A DNA stretch of 64,000 bases. Source: Enterocloster clostridioformis (lineage in GTDB: Bacteria > Bacillota > Clostridia > Lachnospirales > Lachnospiraceae). This document shows positions 1 to 9,213 of this stretch, one piece after another. How positions within the stretch are numbered: the first letter of the stretch is position 1; each line of letters starts with the position of its first letter. The notes under the pieces were generated by a model. It was not told where the DNA came from and searched no databases. It was given only the letters and a program-made list of their open reading frames with translations. Location of the stretch: the NCBI RefSeq assembly GCF_020297485.1, contig NZ_JAIWZC010000001.1, forward strand, positions 1,674,001 to 1,738,000, in the 5' to 3' direction. The position numbers were made by a program, and so were the translations under genes.

Positions 1-226
1 CTTGGACGGCGCAGGAATAGGCGGAGGAGACATCAAACTGGCTGCAGTCATGGGATTTATCTATGGCCCCTCCCGCATGCTGGCAGTTCTTCTGATTGCC
101 TCCGGCCTTGCTACTGGTCTGTCCCTTGCAGTAGGAAGGAAACACCAGGAAGAGAAACTTTCCCTTCCCTTTGTTCCCTTCCTTATGGCCGGGAGCCTGA
201 CTGTCACACTGGCTGCGATCCTATAA
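1..226 (+). CDS. Prepilin peptidase (A24 family), C-terminal end only
   Basis: The gene enters from the left edge, so only about 74 codons are seen. The stretch GGGDIKLAA matches the second conserved aspartate motif (GxGDxK) of type IV prepilin peptidases, integral membrane aspartic proteases that cleave and methylate pilin-like precursors. Two hydrophobic segments follow (around LLIASGLATGLSLAV and FLMAGSLTVTLAAIL), as in the family C-terminus. It lies 67 bases upstream of cpaB in a Tad-type pilus operon, which supports the call. The apparent TTG start at base 2 is only an artefact of the cut; the true start is outside the window. Confidence 0.8.
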   Translation, partial: LDGAGIGGGDIKLAAVMGFIYGPSRMLAVLLIASGLATGLSLAVGRKHQEEKLSLPFVPFLMAGSLTVTLAAIL

Positions 227-293
227 CAGCGCTCTTTTTATAGAATACCATGCGCTGTTTGCACTACATATAGAATAGGAGTGAATAAAAATC

Positions 294-1184
294 ATGAAAT
301 TAAACAACCGCTTTATTTTCGGCCTGCTCAGCATCCTTCTGGCGGCCGTAATTGCTTTTGTCGCCCTGCCCACCATTGCAAAACAGACCAACGGCAAGAC
401 GGAAATTGTCCGTATCTCCAAACCTATACTTAAAGGCGAACAGATCACAGCGGGCAACACGGAAATCGTGGAAGTCGGAAGTTATAACCTGCCTCCGAAC
501 ATTGCCCACTCTCTTGCAGATGTCAAAGGACTCTATGCTACAGCAGATCTTTCCCAAGGAGATTATATTCTGACCTCCAAGACCAGCGCCACCCCAATAT
601 CCTCAGATGTAGCGCTGAACAGCATCCCTTCCGGAAAGGTTGCGATCTCCCTGACCGTAAAAACGCTGGCCTCCGGCCTATCTGATAAGCTGCAGCCAAA
701 CGATATCATCCGTGTCTACCATTTCCTTGATGTGGCAGAGGAGGTTCCGGAACTGCGTTTTGTCAAGGTGCTGTCTGTCACGGATGCCAAAGGCGTTAAT
801 GTGGACAATACGAAAGACCCTGTGGAGGATGAAGAAAAACAGCAGTCAGCAACCATTACCGTCCTGGCAAGTCCGGAGCAGGCACGGGTCATCACTTCCC
901 TGGAAAATGACGGCGTTGCCCATGTGGCCCTGATCTCCCGCAACAACGACAAACTGGCGGAGGAACTTCTTGCAGCACAGGAACTGTTCCTGCAGGAGAT
1001 CTATTTCCCGGAACCGGAAGAGGAAGAAACAGAAAGCGAATTCGGTGAACAGGAATCTGACGGTGCAGAAAAATCTGAGGACGAGTCTGCATCCACAGAA
1101 GAAACAAAATTTGAGGGGGCTGTGGAAGATGGGAAAGATAACCCTGAAAGCGGAAAAGACACAGAAGGAAATAAGGCCGGATAA
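294..1184 (+). CDS. cpaB: CpaB/RcpC-type Flp pilus assembly protein (SAF domain)
   Basis: This 296-residue protein has an N-terminal membrane anchor (about residues 8-27) followed by an SAF-like domain (about 40-110) and the RcpC/CpaB region to about residue 230. In Tad systems CpaB is a periplasmic or exterior assembly factor. The last 60 residues are a strongly acidic Glu/Ser/Thr-rich tail, which is not part of the usual fold and may be an exposed linker. A ribosome site (AGGAG) lies about 12 bases before the ATG. The gene is followed at once by the TadZ-like ATPase gene, consistent with one operon. Confidence 0.8.
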   Translation: MKLNNRFIFGLLSILLAAVIAFVALPTIAKQTNGKTEIVRISKPILKGEQITAGNTEIVEVGSYNLPPNIAHSLADVKGLYATADLSQGDYILTSKTSATPISSDVALNSIPSGKVAISLTVKTLASGLSDKLQPNDIIRVYHFLDVAEEVPELRFVKVLSVTDAKGVNVDNTKDPVEDEEKQQSATITVLASPEQARVITSLENDGVAHVALISRNNDKLAEELLAAQELFLQEIYFPEPEEEETESEFGEQESDGAEKSEDESASTEETKFEGAVEDGKDNPESGKDTEGNKAG

Positions 1185-1209
1185 CGACCGGAAAGGAGGA
1201 ATGATTTCC

Positions 1210-2025
1210 ATGTCCAAAGTAATCACTGTCTGGGGAAGCCCTGGAAGCGGCAAATCCATGTTCTGCTGCATTCTTGCCAAAGCACTGACCCGTGATAAAC
1301 GTAAAGCCATCATTATAAGCGGAGAACCGGGTACCCCCATGCTCCCGGTATGGATTCCGGAACAGATCACTACCACGAATGTTTCTATCGGGCAGGTTTT
1401 AAGCAGTGTAGAGATTGATACTTCTCTGGTGGCCAGCCATGTAACAGTACTGAAAAATTATCCTTATATCGGTCTCATGGGCTACAGCGCAGGCGAAAAT
1501 CCCTTAAGCTACCCGGAAACTGATTATAACATGGTTCTGCAGCTGATATCTTCTGCAAAAAGGCTGGTGGATTTTGTTATCCTGGACTGCAGTTCTGCCA
1601 TGACCAATGTATTCACGCCTGCCTCTATCGAATCCGGAGATCTGGTACTCCGTATCCTGACGCCGGATTTAAAAGGAATCAACTACCTGAAGGCGCATCA
1701 GGCTCTGTTAGTAGACGGACGTTTCCATTACCATGAGCATATGACCTTTGCCGGCATGGCCCGTCCTTTTCATGCTTTTGACGAAATGGGCTATATCATC
1801 GGCGGGTTTGACGGCCTGCTGCCCTATGGGAAGGAGATCGACCGCTGCGCTACGGAAGGCGGTATGTTCCAGGCTATCAAATACTGCAACTCCAAGTATA
1901 CTGCCTCTCTGAATAGGATTCTGGATGTCCTGGAAGAAATGGAGCTTGCCGAACAGCAGGAAGAGGAAAGCTATGAAGACGGATATGAGGAATATGAATT
2001 CGGGGAGGAGAATGAGGATGAATAA
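1210..2025 (+). CDS. TadZ/CpaE-like P-loop ATPase
   Basis: A 271-residue ParA/MinD-type ATPase. The start region holds a P-loop, VTVWGSPGSGKS-like, at residues 4-15. TadZ/CpaE proteins localise and regulate Tad pilus machines at the cytoplasmic membrane. An upstream ATG at 1201 touches the ribosome site (AAGGAGGA at 1192-1200), so the ATG at 1210 is preferred; the longer frame reaching back to 970 overlaps cpaB and is not used. The C-terminus is acidic. The stop overlaps the cpaF start by 8 bases, indicating translational coupling. Confidence 0.75.
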   Translation: MSKVITVWGSPGSGKSMFCCILAKALTRDKRKAIIISGEPGTPMLPVWIPEQITTTNVSIGQVLSSVEIDTSLVASHVTVLKNYPYIGLMGYSAGENPLSYPETDYNMVLQLISSAKRLVDFVILDCSSAMTNVFTPASIESGDLVLRILTPDLKGINYLKAHQALLVDGRFHYHEHMTFAGMARPFHAFDEMGYIIGGFDGLLPYGKEIDRCATEGGMFQAIKYCNSKYTASLNRILDVLEEMELAEQQEEESYEDGYEEYEFGEENEDE

Positions 2026-3388
2026 TTTAAACGACATCTTTTTTGCTCCAGTTGAAAACGGCACCCTGACTTATGACCAGGTACTGGAGGACGTACAGCG
2101 CTATTTTTCAGAAAATCATGCCTCTACGATTGCAGGTGTCGGAGAAACAGACTCAAACCGCGCAGTCAGCGTCCTGAAAGAACTGATGGTGCAATATCTG
2201 GTAAAGCGCAAATATGCTATCGCAGGACTCACCACAGAGGAATTATGCGCCAAACTTTATGAGGACATGGCTGGTTATTCCTTCCTTAAAAAATGGATCT
2301 ACCAGCCTGGCGTGGAGGAAGTAAACATCAATGCCTATAACGATATTGAAGTCATTATGAACAGCGGACGCAGCATCAAGATTCCTGATAAGTTTTCTTC
2401 CCCTCAGCATGCCATTGATGTCGTGCGGCGTATGCTGAACGCCTGCGGCATGGTCATTGATGATACCATGCCCTCCGTAATCGGTTTTCTCGACAAAAAT
2501 ATTCGTATCTCTGTGGATAAAACGCCCATTGTAGATGCGGAGGTGGGAATAAATGCCTCCATCCGTATTGTCAATCAGAATACCGTGTCCGAACAGAAGC
2601 TGCTGGACTCCGGCAGCGCCACCAAGGAAATGCTCCATTTCCTGACTGCCTGTATCCGCTATGGGGTATCTGTATGTATTGCCGGCTCTACCGGCTCCGG
2701 AAAGACGACCATTATGGCCTGGCTCTTATCCAATGTGCCGGACAACCGCCGTCTTATCACCATAGAAGAGGGCAGCCGGGAATTTGACCTGGTGAAACGG
2801 GATGAAGAGGGAAACATCCTCAACTCCGTGGTACATCTCCTTACCAGACCCCATGAGAATCCCTCCATGAACATCAATCAGGATTTCCTTCTGGAACGGG
2901 TACTACGAAAGCATCCGGATGTGATCGGTGTAGGAGAAATGCGGTCAGCAGCGGAAAGCTTGTCGGCAGCAGAAAGCTCCCGTACCGGTCATACGGTCTG
3001 CACGACTATCCATTCCAATTCCTGTGAAAGTACCTACCGCAGGATGATGACACTTGCCAAGCGGAAATACAACATGGATGATTCCATCCTGATGCAGATC
3101 ATGGTAGAGGCATATCCGGTTGTCGTGTTCACCAAACAGCTGGAGGACCGATCCCGGAAAATCATGGAGATTATCGAGGGAGAAGACTATCTGGACGGAA
3201 AACTTTTATACCGTTCTCTGTACAAATATGAAGTGATTGACAATGTAATTGACGACAGGGGGGCTGCCAAAGTAGTCGGCCACCACCGAAAGATGGATAC
3301 CATATCCGGGACGCTGAAAAAACGGCTGCTGGATAACGGCATATCCTACAAGGAATTGCAGGAATTTCTGGGAAAGGAGGAAGGTTAG
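2018..3388 (+). CDS. cpaF: CpaF/TadA secretion ATPase (GspE/VirB11 superfamily)
   Basis: This 456-residue protein is the motor ATPase of the Tad pilus. It shows a Walker A motif AGSTGSGKTT near residue 222, an Asp/Glu box (ITIEEG), a Walker B region with VIGVGEMRSAA, and a His box (GHTVCTTIHSNS), all typical of CpaF. It would power pilin polymerisation at the inner face of the membrane with TadB and TadC. The start at 2018 is chosen because GGGGAGGAG sits 7-8 bases ahead and because it overlaps the end of the preceding gene; an ATG at 2012 is possible. Confidence 0.9.
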   Translation: MNNLNDIFFAPVENGTLTYDQVLEDVQRYFSENHASTIAGVGETDSNRAVSVLKELMVQYLVKRKYAIAGLTTEELCAKLYEDMAGYSFLKKWIYQPGVEEVNINAYNDIEVIMNSGRSIKIPDKFSSPQHAIDVVRRMLNACGMVIDDTMPSVIGFLDKNIRISVDKTPIVDAEVGINASIRIVNQNTVSEQKLLDSGSATKEMLHFLTACIRYGVSVCIAGSTGSGKTTIMAWLLSNVPDNRRLITIEEGSREFDLVKRDEEGNILNSVVHLLTRPHENPSMNINQDFLLERVLRKHPDVIGVGEMRSAAESLSAAESSRTGHTVCTTIHSNSCESTYRRMMTLAKRKYNMDDSILMQIMVEAYPVVVFTKQLEDRSRKIMEIIEGEDYLDGKLLYRSLYKYEVIDNVIDDRGAAKVVGHHRKMDTISGTLKKRLLDNGISYKELQEFLGKEEG

Positions 3389-4321
3389 TTGCAGTGGATC
3401 TATCTTATCTGTTTTATCCTGATCAGCGCAGGGCTTCTGGCTCTGTTCCAGGTGCGCCTAAAAGACTTTACAGATGTGATTTTTAATTCCAAAAGACATA
3501 CCGCTACGCTTTCGGATGAACTAAATGTACTGATGGGAACTCCTACCGGAGGATTTTTCAATCAGGACTATGAGATCAAGCAGATCTTAAAGGATACCGG
3601 AAAAGCTGACCGCTATGAAGCAGTCACACAGCTGACGCTTATCCTTTTCGCAGTAGGCGCAGTCCTGGCACTGCTGATCAACAATGTATATCTGGTTCCT
3701 ATCCTGGGCATCGGCTTCTCTCTCCTGCCCATGTGGTATCTCCGCAGCGCGGCGTCCAGCTACAAAAAGCACCTGAATGAGGAACTGGAAACAGCGATCT
3801 CCATCATCACCACTTCCTATCTGCGAACAGAGGATCTGCTCCGCTCCGTAAGAGAGAACCTGTCTTATATCAATGAGCCCATCAAGGCGAACTTTGAGGC
3901 ATTTGTATACGAAAGCGAGCTGATCAATGCCAATATGACCAGCGCTATCAACTCCCTGAAAATGAAAATTCCCAACCGGGTCTTTCACGAATGGGCCAAT
4001 ATCCTGATCCAATGCCAGTCGGACCGTTCCATGAAAAATACGCTGCCGACCATTGTGCAGAAATTTTCCGATGTTCGTGTGGTGCAGTCGGAACTGGAAG
4101 CCATGATGCAGGGACCCAGGCGGGAAGCCATTACCATGATGTTTCTGGTCATTGCCAATGTCCCCCTGTTGTATTTCCTCAACAAGGACTGGTTTCATAC
4201 TCTGATCTATACCACACCAGGCAAGATTGCTCTGGCGATCTGTGCAGCCATTATCCTGTTTGCACTGACACAGATTATGAAGCTCAGCAAGCCTATTGAG
4301 TACGGAGGTGACGGCACATGA
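3389..4321 (+). CDS. tadB: TadB-like pilus platform protein (GspF domain)
   Basis: A 310-residue integral membrane protein starting with TTG directly after the cpaF stop, preceded by the ribosome site AAAGGAGGAAGG. It has an N-terminal membrane helix, a pair of helices around residues 76-115, a cytoplasmic helical GspF/T2SSF-like domain and a terminal pair of helices. TadB and TadC form the membrane platform that CpaF drives. The stop overlaps the tadC start (ATGA), showing coupling. Identification rests on position and topology more than on sharp motifs. Confidence 0.75.
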   Translation: MQWIYLICFILISAGLLALFQVRLKDFTDVIFNSKRHTATLSDELNVLMGTPTGGFFNQDYEIKQILKDTGKADRYEAVTQLTLILFAVGAVLALLINNVYLVPILGIGFSLLPMWYLRSAASSYKKHLNEELETAISIITTSYLRTEDLLRSVRENLSYINEPIKANFEAFVYESELINANMTSAINSLKMKIPNRVFHEWANILIQCQSDRSMKNTLPTIVQKFSDVRVVQSELEAMMQGPRREAITMMFLVIANVPLLYFLNKDWFHTLIYTTPGKIALAICAAIILFALTQIMKLSKPIEYGGDGT

Positions 4322-5196
4322 CACTGTTAGCACTGATTGCCATCATCCTTTTTGGGTTCGCTGTCTACAATCTGTCCACAGCCTTCGCAGATATTCCTAC
4401 CAGCAAAACATCAAAAATGATGATGCTGGCCCGGAAACAGCAGGGCACGAAAAAAGAACAGCTTCTGGATGTGTATATCACGAAAGTCGCCAGACTGTTT
4501 GCCCCTTACCTGCGGCTGGACAAGTTAAAGAGGAACAAACTGCAGGCAGCACTCAACATTGCCGGACTGGAGCTGACTCCGGAGGTTTACACAGCCAGAG
4601 CATGGATAACCGCTGGATCCGTTGGGTTTAGTGCCATTCCTCTAGCGTTCCTGATGCCGCTTTTTGTGCCGGTCCTGATCGGAACGGCCGTAGCATTATG
4701 GTTTTCTACCTATTATGCGGCATTTGATTTTGTAAAAAAGCGGCGTAAGCTCATTGAAACGGAAATTCCGCGCTTTGCCCTGACCATTGGGCAGAATCTG
4801 GAAAACGACCGGGATGTACTGAAAATACTGACTTCCTACCGCAGAGTGGCTGGCCGGGATTTTGGTGCTGAACTGGATCAAACCATAGCAGATATGAAGA
4901 CCGGAAATTACGAAAATGCCCTTATCCGTTTTGAAACCCGTATCGGAAGTCCTATGCTCTCGGATGTGGTACGCGGTCTGGTAGGTGTCCTTCGAGGGGA
5001 TGACCAGAGGATGTATTTTAAAATGATCTGTTTCGATATGAGGCAGATCGAGCAAAACAATTTAAAAAAAGAGGCAGCCAAACGACCCAAAAAGATTCAG
5101 CGGTACTCCATGATGATGCTCATATGTATCATGATTATTTATCTGGTAGTCCTGTGTACAGAAGTCTTAAGTTCCCTTGGAGCCTTCTTTGGATAA
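4318..5196 (+). CDS. tadC: TadC-like pilus platform protein (GspF domain)
   Basis: A 292-residue membrane protein, second half of the TadB/TadC pair. It begins with a hydrophobic helix, has two adjacent helices around residues 98-138, a T2SSF-like cytoplasmic section (IPRFALTIGQNL onward), and a terminal membrane helix near residues 262-285. It overlaps tadB by 4 bases. It closes the recognisable Tad core; the next genes are small and less certain. Confidence 0.75.
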   Translation: MTLLALIAIILFGFAVYNLSTAFADIPTSKTSKMMMLARKQQGTKKEQLLDVYITKVARLFAPYLRLDKLKRNKLQAALNIAGLELTPEVYTARAWITAGSVGFSAIPLAFLMPLFVPVLIGTAVALWFSTYYAAFDFVKKRRKLIETEIPRFALTIGQNLENDRDVLKILTSYRRVAGRDFGAELDQTIADMKTGNYENALIRFETRIGSPMLSDVVRGLVGVLRGDDQRMYFKMICFDMRQIEQNNLKKEAAKRPKKIQRYSMMMLICIMIIYLVVLCTEVLSSLGAFFG

Positions 5197-5349
5197 AAGT
5201 GGAATCGCCTTTTATAAGGCTTTTACAAAGTGACCATAAGGAAAAAGGAGGCGGTAACTTGTACCACAGCGGCTTCCCTTAGCAGACTGTATTTATCAGC
5301 AGACTTTTGTTCCGCCATTGCTAAAAAGCGGATACAGACAGGAGTTTCC

Positions 5350-5499
5350 ATGAAAAAACGTGAAAAATATACCCCGCCTTTACTGGCAGAAACAGAAAAG
5401 AAGCGCTTTCACCGGCTGCTCCATGAGCGCCCTGTACCCTACCCGGACAGACCGCAGACCCAAAAAAGCAGCCGCACAAGACCAATCCGGCGTCCCTAA
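5350..5499 (+). CDS. Small basic protein, unknown
   Basis: A 49-residue Lys/Arg/Pro-rich open frame begins at an ATG with AGGAG 8 bases upstream and lies between tadC and the pilin-like gene. The longer frame reaching back to 5230 has no ribosome site at its start. No domain is recognised. It may be a real small gene of the pilus operon or a chance frame. Confidence 0.35.
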   Translation: MKKREKYTPPLLAETEKKRFHRLLHERPVPYPDRPQTQKSSRTRPIRRP

Positions 5500-5549
5500 A
5501 CGGATGTCGCATATAACTAAAATCGTACATCAATTTAAGGAGGTTTTCC

Positions 5550-5771
5550 ATGAAAAAAATTACAACTTGCATCCGCAACAAAACAGATCGTGTCATTAAC
5601 CGTGCCCGGATGGCAATCTGCAACCAGCGTGGGGATTTCTATATCTCCGATGCAGTAAAGATCATCATTGCCGTTGTACTGGGTGCGCTGCTGCTGGCCG
5701 CCCTGACTCTTATCTTCAATGATACGGTCATCCCCAGAATTACACGGGAGATTGAGGGACTGTTTGGCTGA
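5550..5771 (+). CDS. Small pilin-like membrane protein (Flp-pilin-like / DUF6133-like)
   Basis: This 73-residue protein has a basic N-terminus of about 28 residues ending in QRG, then DFYISDAVK and a single hydrophobic helix (IIIAVVLGALLLAALTLI). A Gly followed by a short polar stretch and a long helix is the layout of prepilins cut by A24 peptidases, and such a peptidase is encoded at the left edge. It differs from classical Flp pilins, where Glu is at +5 after the cut; here an Asp is at +6. AAGGAGG lies 8 bases before the ATG. I infer the pilus subunit, but a membrane protein of other function is possible. Confidence 0.55.
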   Translation: MKKITTCIRNKTDRVINRARMAICNQRGDFYISDAVKIIIAVVLGALLLAALTLIFNDTVIPRITREIEGLFG

Positions 5772-5792
5772 TATCCGGCAATTTAAAAAATC

Positions 5793-5836
5793 AGGGGAAC
5801 CAGATTGCAGAAATTTGCGTCTGGTTCTCCTTTTTT
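5793..5836 (+). terminator. Rho-independent terminator closing the Tad operon
   Basis: The stem GGGGAACCAGA pairs with TCTGGTTCTCC (5794-5830) and is followed by six T residues. It lies 22 bases after the pilin-like gene. Confidence 0.85.
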
Positions 5837-5954
5837 CTATTTGTAGGGAATTTATTTCAAGAGACATACCGTATTTTAGAAAAATTTAAGAAAAAAATTC
5901 AATTTATTTGTCATTCAATGATGAGGAAATGAGCGTAAGAGGAGATGAAAACAA

Positions 5955-6305
5955 GTGAAAAGCAAAAAATGTAAAATGTATCCCTTTTTAAAGGCAGTAC
6001 GTGGGAACTGGCACAATGCCCTGTTTATCAAATGTGACTATGATGTTTGCCCTCATAATCAGTTCCCCACTTGCAAGGGATTCCTACTGACCATTGATGC
6101 AGATGGCACTCCGATTCTGATGCCAGTAAAAATTTTACAACAGTCATCCGGAGAATCTATCGAGTCGGAAGAATGTCGGGCTGTACTTAGCAAACAATCT
6201 TTTGAAGCTATTTATGGTCTCTATATTGAGTGGCATACGGTTTCTCCTGCAGACTGCCCTCTTTTGGAACTTTATCAGCTATCTGATGGCAATGCCTGCC
6301 TTTAA
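5955..6305 (+). CDS. Hypothetical protein, 116 aa
   Basis: It starts with GTG preceded by AAGAGGAG at a spacing of about 10. The protein is soluble and carries several Cys (CKMYPF, CDYDVCPHNQFPTC), which may bind metal in the first 50 residues. No family is recognised. It opens a plus-strand gene series (DUF3268 protein, sigma factor) after the pilus terminator. Confidence 0.6.
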   Translation: MKSKKCKMYPFLKAVRGNWHNALFIKCDYDVCPHNQFPTCKGFLLTIDADGTPILMPVKILQQSSGESIESEECRAVLSKQSFEAIYGLYIEWHTVSPADCPLLELYQLSDGNACL

Positions 6306-6361
6306 AAGCGGATGATCACAAAAATATCCTATATAAAAAATAACTTTAACGGAGGTGACTA

Positions 6362-6778
6362 ATGAAAAACATAAAAAAACACAGTATGAAATGTCCTTAC
6401 TGCGGGGCACCCGCCGTTTGCAGACCCTCCAGCATAGTTTATGGTTCTGAAACCATTGACCACAAAAGCTATCTGTATCTTTGTTCCCGCTGGCCTGCAT
6501 GCGATGCGTATGTGAGCGCACACAAAAAGGATCGCAGACCGATGGGAACTATGGCGAACGGTGAACTGCGCCATAAACGCATCCTTGCTCACCGTGCTCT
6601 GCAAAAGCTGCAAAAAGAGCGCCATATGGATAAATGGGCTGTCTATGTCTGGCTTCAGACAAAGTTCAACCTGGATGAAAGGCAGGCACATATTGCCATG
6701 TTTTCCGAGCAAATGTGTGATCGGGTCATTTCCTTGTGCCGTTCACCGGCAGAATCCAGCCGCAACCTGGCTGCATGA
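6362..6778 (+). CDS. DUF3268-type zinc-finger protein
   Basis: A 138-residue protein with an N-terminal zinc ribbon: CPYCG near residue 10 and, after YLYLC, the pair C-x5-C in CSRWPACDAYV. This matches the DUF3268 family of mobile-element and phage proteins. The C-terminal half is helical and basic. It starts 7 bases after GGAGGTG and is followed 16 bases later by a sigma factor gene. Function is unknown; nucleic-acid binding is an inference from the ribbon. Confidence 0.7.
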   Translation: MKNIKKHSMKCPYCGAPAVCRPSSIVYGSETIDHKSYLYLCSRWPACDAYVSAHKKDRRPMGTMANGELRHKRILAHRALQKLQKERHMDKWAVYVWLQTKFNLDERQAHIAMFSEQMCDRVISLCRSPAESSRNLAA

Positions 6779-6794
6779 AAAGAGGTGAGTACAT

Positions 6795-7373
6795 ATGAAG
6801 CAAACGGTTCTATTGACCAAAGAACAACAGAAGCTGGTGGAAACCCATCTATATATTGTCGGCTGGGTCATCACAGAAAGTATTCATGTTAATGAAACTA
6901 TATTTGGATTTGAATATGAGGATTTATATCAGGAAGGCTGTCTCTTGTTGTGCCATGCAGCCAGGACCTATAATCCTGGCCGTGCGATGTTCTCTACCTA
7001 TTCCAAAAGAGTCGTATACAACGGTCTTCTTACCTATTGCCGCAAGATGTGCCGACATCCATGCAGTCATTTATCCATAGGTACAGACGGAGAAATGATT
7101 GTTAATGATTCTTTTTCTGTAAAGGCTGATAATAACAGCTTTGAGGCTCAGGTCAGTATCATAGAAACGCTGGATCTCCTTGCATCTGTTGAAAAAACAT
7201 ACAAAGGTGTGGCAAGGCTTGGGATTGGGGCTATGAAGCTAAGACTCGAGGGTTTAAGCATAAAAGAAATTGCCGAGCTTTATCATGTACCCACAACTTA
7301 CATAGGTGCCTGGATTTCCCGTGCCAGCCAAAAGCTCAGAAAGGACCCCACATTTTTATCAGGACTTTCATAA
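6795..7373 (+). CDS. Sigma-70-like sigma factor
   Basis: A 192-residue protein. Residues 30-80 look like sigma region 2 (EDLYQEGCLLLCHAA, then FSTYSKRVVYNGL), and residues 130-185 look like region 4 with a helix-turn-helix (LSIKEIAELYHVPTTYIGAWISRASQKL). It likely directs RNA polymerase to element promoters. It starts just after an AGAGGTGAG ribosome site. It is one of several sigma-like genes in the window (13333, 20128/20307, 34076), an unusually large number for 64 kb. Confidence 0.7.
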   Translation: MKQTVLLTKEQQKLVETHLYIVGWVITESIHVNETIFGFEYEDLYQEGCLLLCHAARTYNPGRAMFSTYSKRVVYNGLLTYCRKMCRHPCSHLSIGTDGEMIVNDSFSVKADNNSFEAQVSIIETLDLLASVEKTYKGVARLGIGAMKLRLEGLSIKEIAELYHVPTTYIGAWISRASQKLRKDPTFLSGLS

Positions 7374-7422
7374 GTAATATCAAAAATATCTCTTATCATG
7401 TATGAAGGAAGGAGGACTTCTT

Positions 7423-7922
7423 ATGTCTATAAAAACTTTATATACCGCAGTCGGACGTTTTGAACGCAGGACAAATGGATGTCAGCGTTACTGCCCAGTC
7501 ATCATCCTTGGCGGAAAGGAATATATGGTCGATATCCAGGAAATGATTATCTGGACATGCCTGAACTGGCGGATTACCCACCTGGAAGAGATCGGAACGC
7601 TCTACGCCCAAATCACACCCACTATTGAAGATATTGTAAACCGTCCATGGGAAGACTGTGTGGAACGGCTTCTGATGCGTGGGCTTCTGGTCTGTGGAAA
7701 GGGGGAAACGGAATACGATGCACTTTATGATCTTCTCTCTTCTATGTACATTATCCCCACAGATGGTTCCATGGTACTGCGTGCCTTTTCCTTCCTGAAG
7801 CTGACGCTGCTCAACCATGTTCCTTTTTCAGCAGCAAAAAAGCTTTTTCTCAAAGACAAGCGCACAGACAGCGAAAAACAGGTGATGGCACTAGTACAGC
7901 ATTGCTTAAATATCAGTGATTA
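7423..7922 (+). pseudogene. 5' part of a gene interrupted by the IS630-family element
   Basis: The frame starts at ATG 7423 with AAGGAGG 7 bases ahead (an ATG at 7402 precedes the site and is less likely). It runs to a stop formed at the insertion point (7921-7923). Joining it across the element to 9214 restores one frame reading ...NISD|YNKK..., so about 166 codons are 5' and about 91 are 3'. No function is recognised; such proteins accompany sigma genes in Lachnospiraceae elements as far as I can recall. Confidence 0.75.
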
Positions 7923-9169
7923 AATTACTAATGGTATCCCGGCATATGTCCACTTAAATGGGTGTGCTGTAAGATTGTATTGTTCAATAAAGCGCAGGAT
8001 GCTTGCTTCCAGTTCTTCTATTGATAGGTAGCTTTTCCGCTTCAGCAGCTTCCGGTTAATGATGCCAAACCATATCTCAATCTGGTTCATCCAGGAACTG
8101 TGTTTCGGAGTATAGACAAAGCGGATCCGGTGGGAAGGGTCATGCAGGAAATCCGCTCGGCTTTCCATACTTTTAAGGATCCCTGTTTTCCCTTTTTTGC
8201 CCAGTTCCACGCCAAGGGCACAGGCTTCTGCCACAAAGCGGACAAGGGCTTCCGATTTATGGGTGTTTAGGCCATCGCATATAAATGTCCATGGGGCTTG
8301 CGGGTCTGTCCCTACCAATGCTTTCACGGCTTCCACAAAATCCTCTTCTGTGCGTGTGGAGTTTAAATACGGCATTTCCATACGGCCCGTTGCAACATCA
8401 AAGAACCCGATGAGGCTGGTCGTGCCATGGCGGATATACTCAAACTCCATTTTGGCGCACTGGCCGGGTAATGGGAGCTTGTCAGGATATTTATGTTCCA
8501 GCGCTTGTACCCCGGTCATTTCATCCGTGGAAACAATGTGTGCACCTTCCCGGCTTTGTTCCTGGGCACTCTGGTACAGGCCGCAGATTTCGTTTACTTT
8601 CCGCGCAAAAGATTCCGGGGCTTCCGTCTTTTCCGAAGAATGAAGCCAGTAACGGATTTTGTGGGGATGTAAATCTACCTCATTTTTAAAAAACGGCTGA
8701 CAGATTTCTCAGAAATCTGTTCAGCGATCCCCTGCTTTTTAATTTCTGCCACTAACAGCGGGAGACTCCACTGGCTTACTTCGTACCCAAAATCATTTGG
8801 GTTGCTGCAGGCAAGGTCGATGATCCGCATGATCTGGTCCGGCGTAAAAACAGACGGGGCACCGGGGCGTTTTTTATCGGACAGGACTGCCCGTATCTCA
8901 TCTTCAAGCTTTTTCGGGTCGTCCATTTCAATCCTCCGCAAGGCTGGGAGCGCCGCGAGGAACCGACTGCGCCAGGTGGCAACATTATTATAATGAAGCC
9001 CGACCTGTGGTGCAATATTCTGGTTGAGTTCCCCCTGTGACGCAAGCAGGACAATGCTGGCTCTTTTGACCAGTCCTGACGGAAGGGAGCGGCTTTTTGA
9101 AAAAGCAGATAATATGTTTTTCATGGCATCAGATAAAACCGGGATAGTATCAATTGTTTTCCTTCGCAT
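7920..9169 (-). CDS. IS630-family transposase made by -1 frameshift
   Basis: The first frame (9169 to 8675) encodes a helix-turn-helix protein starting MRRKTIDTIP; the second (8684 to 7920) encodes the DDE catalytic part. At 8684-8690 the transcript reads U UUA AAA, a classic -1 slippery heptamer, and slipping there gives ...FLKNEVDLHP..., a continuous transposase. Catalytic residues: D in STDEMTG, D in ICDGLNTHKS, E in NQIEIWFG. Frameshifting is known in IS630 elements. The stop codon is completed by the target TA and one flanking base. The upstream start (9229) lies outside the element and is rejected. Confidence 0.75.
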
Positions 9170-9213
9170 AATAACACATCCATTCTTTAGTGATAGAATT
9201 ATTATGCACCGAC
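7923..9213 (-). mobile_element. IS630-family insertion sequence
   Basis: The element is about 1.29 kb, flanked by TA at 7921-7922 and 9214-9215. Removing it together with one TA joins the interrupted reading frame exactly, which fixes the ends; IS630/Tc1 elements insert at TA. I could not see clear terminal inverted repeats, so the outermost bases rest on the frame argument. The transposase is on the minus strand in two overlapping frames. Confidence 0.75.

Noticed and set aside
846..1376. Minus-strand frame of 176 codons
   Set aside because: It is a shadow of cpaB and the TadZ-like gene and has low-complexity, unlikely composition.
5230..5349. Longer start for the small gene at 5350
   Set aside because: No ribosome site at 5230 and an unlikely Cys/Ser/Ala-rich N-terminus; the ATG at 5350 has AGGAG.
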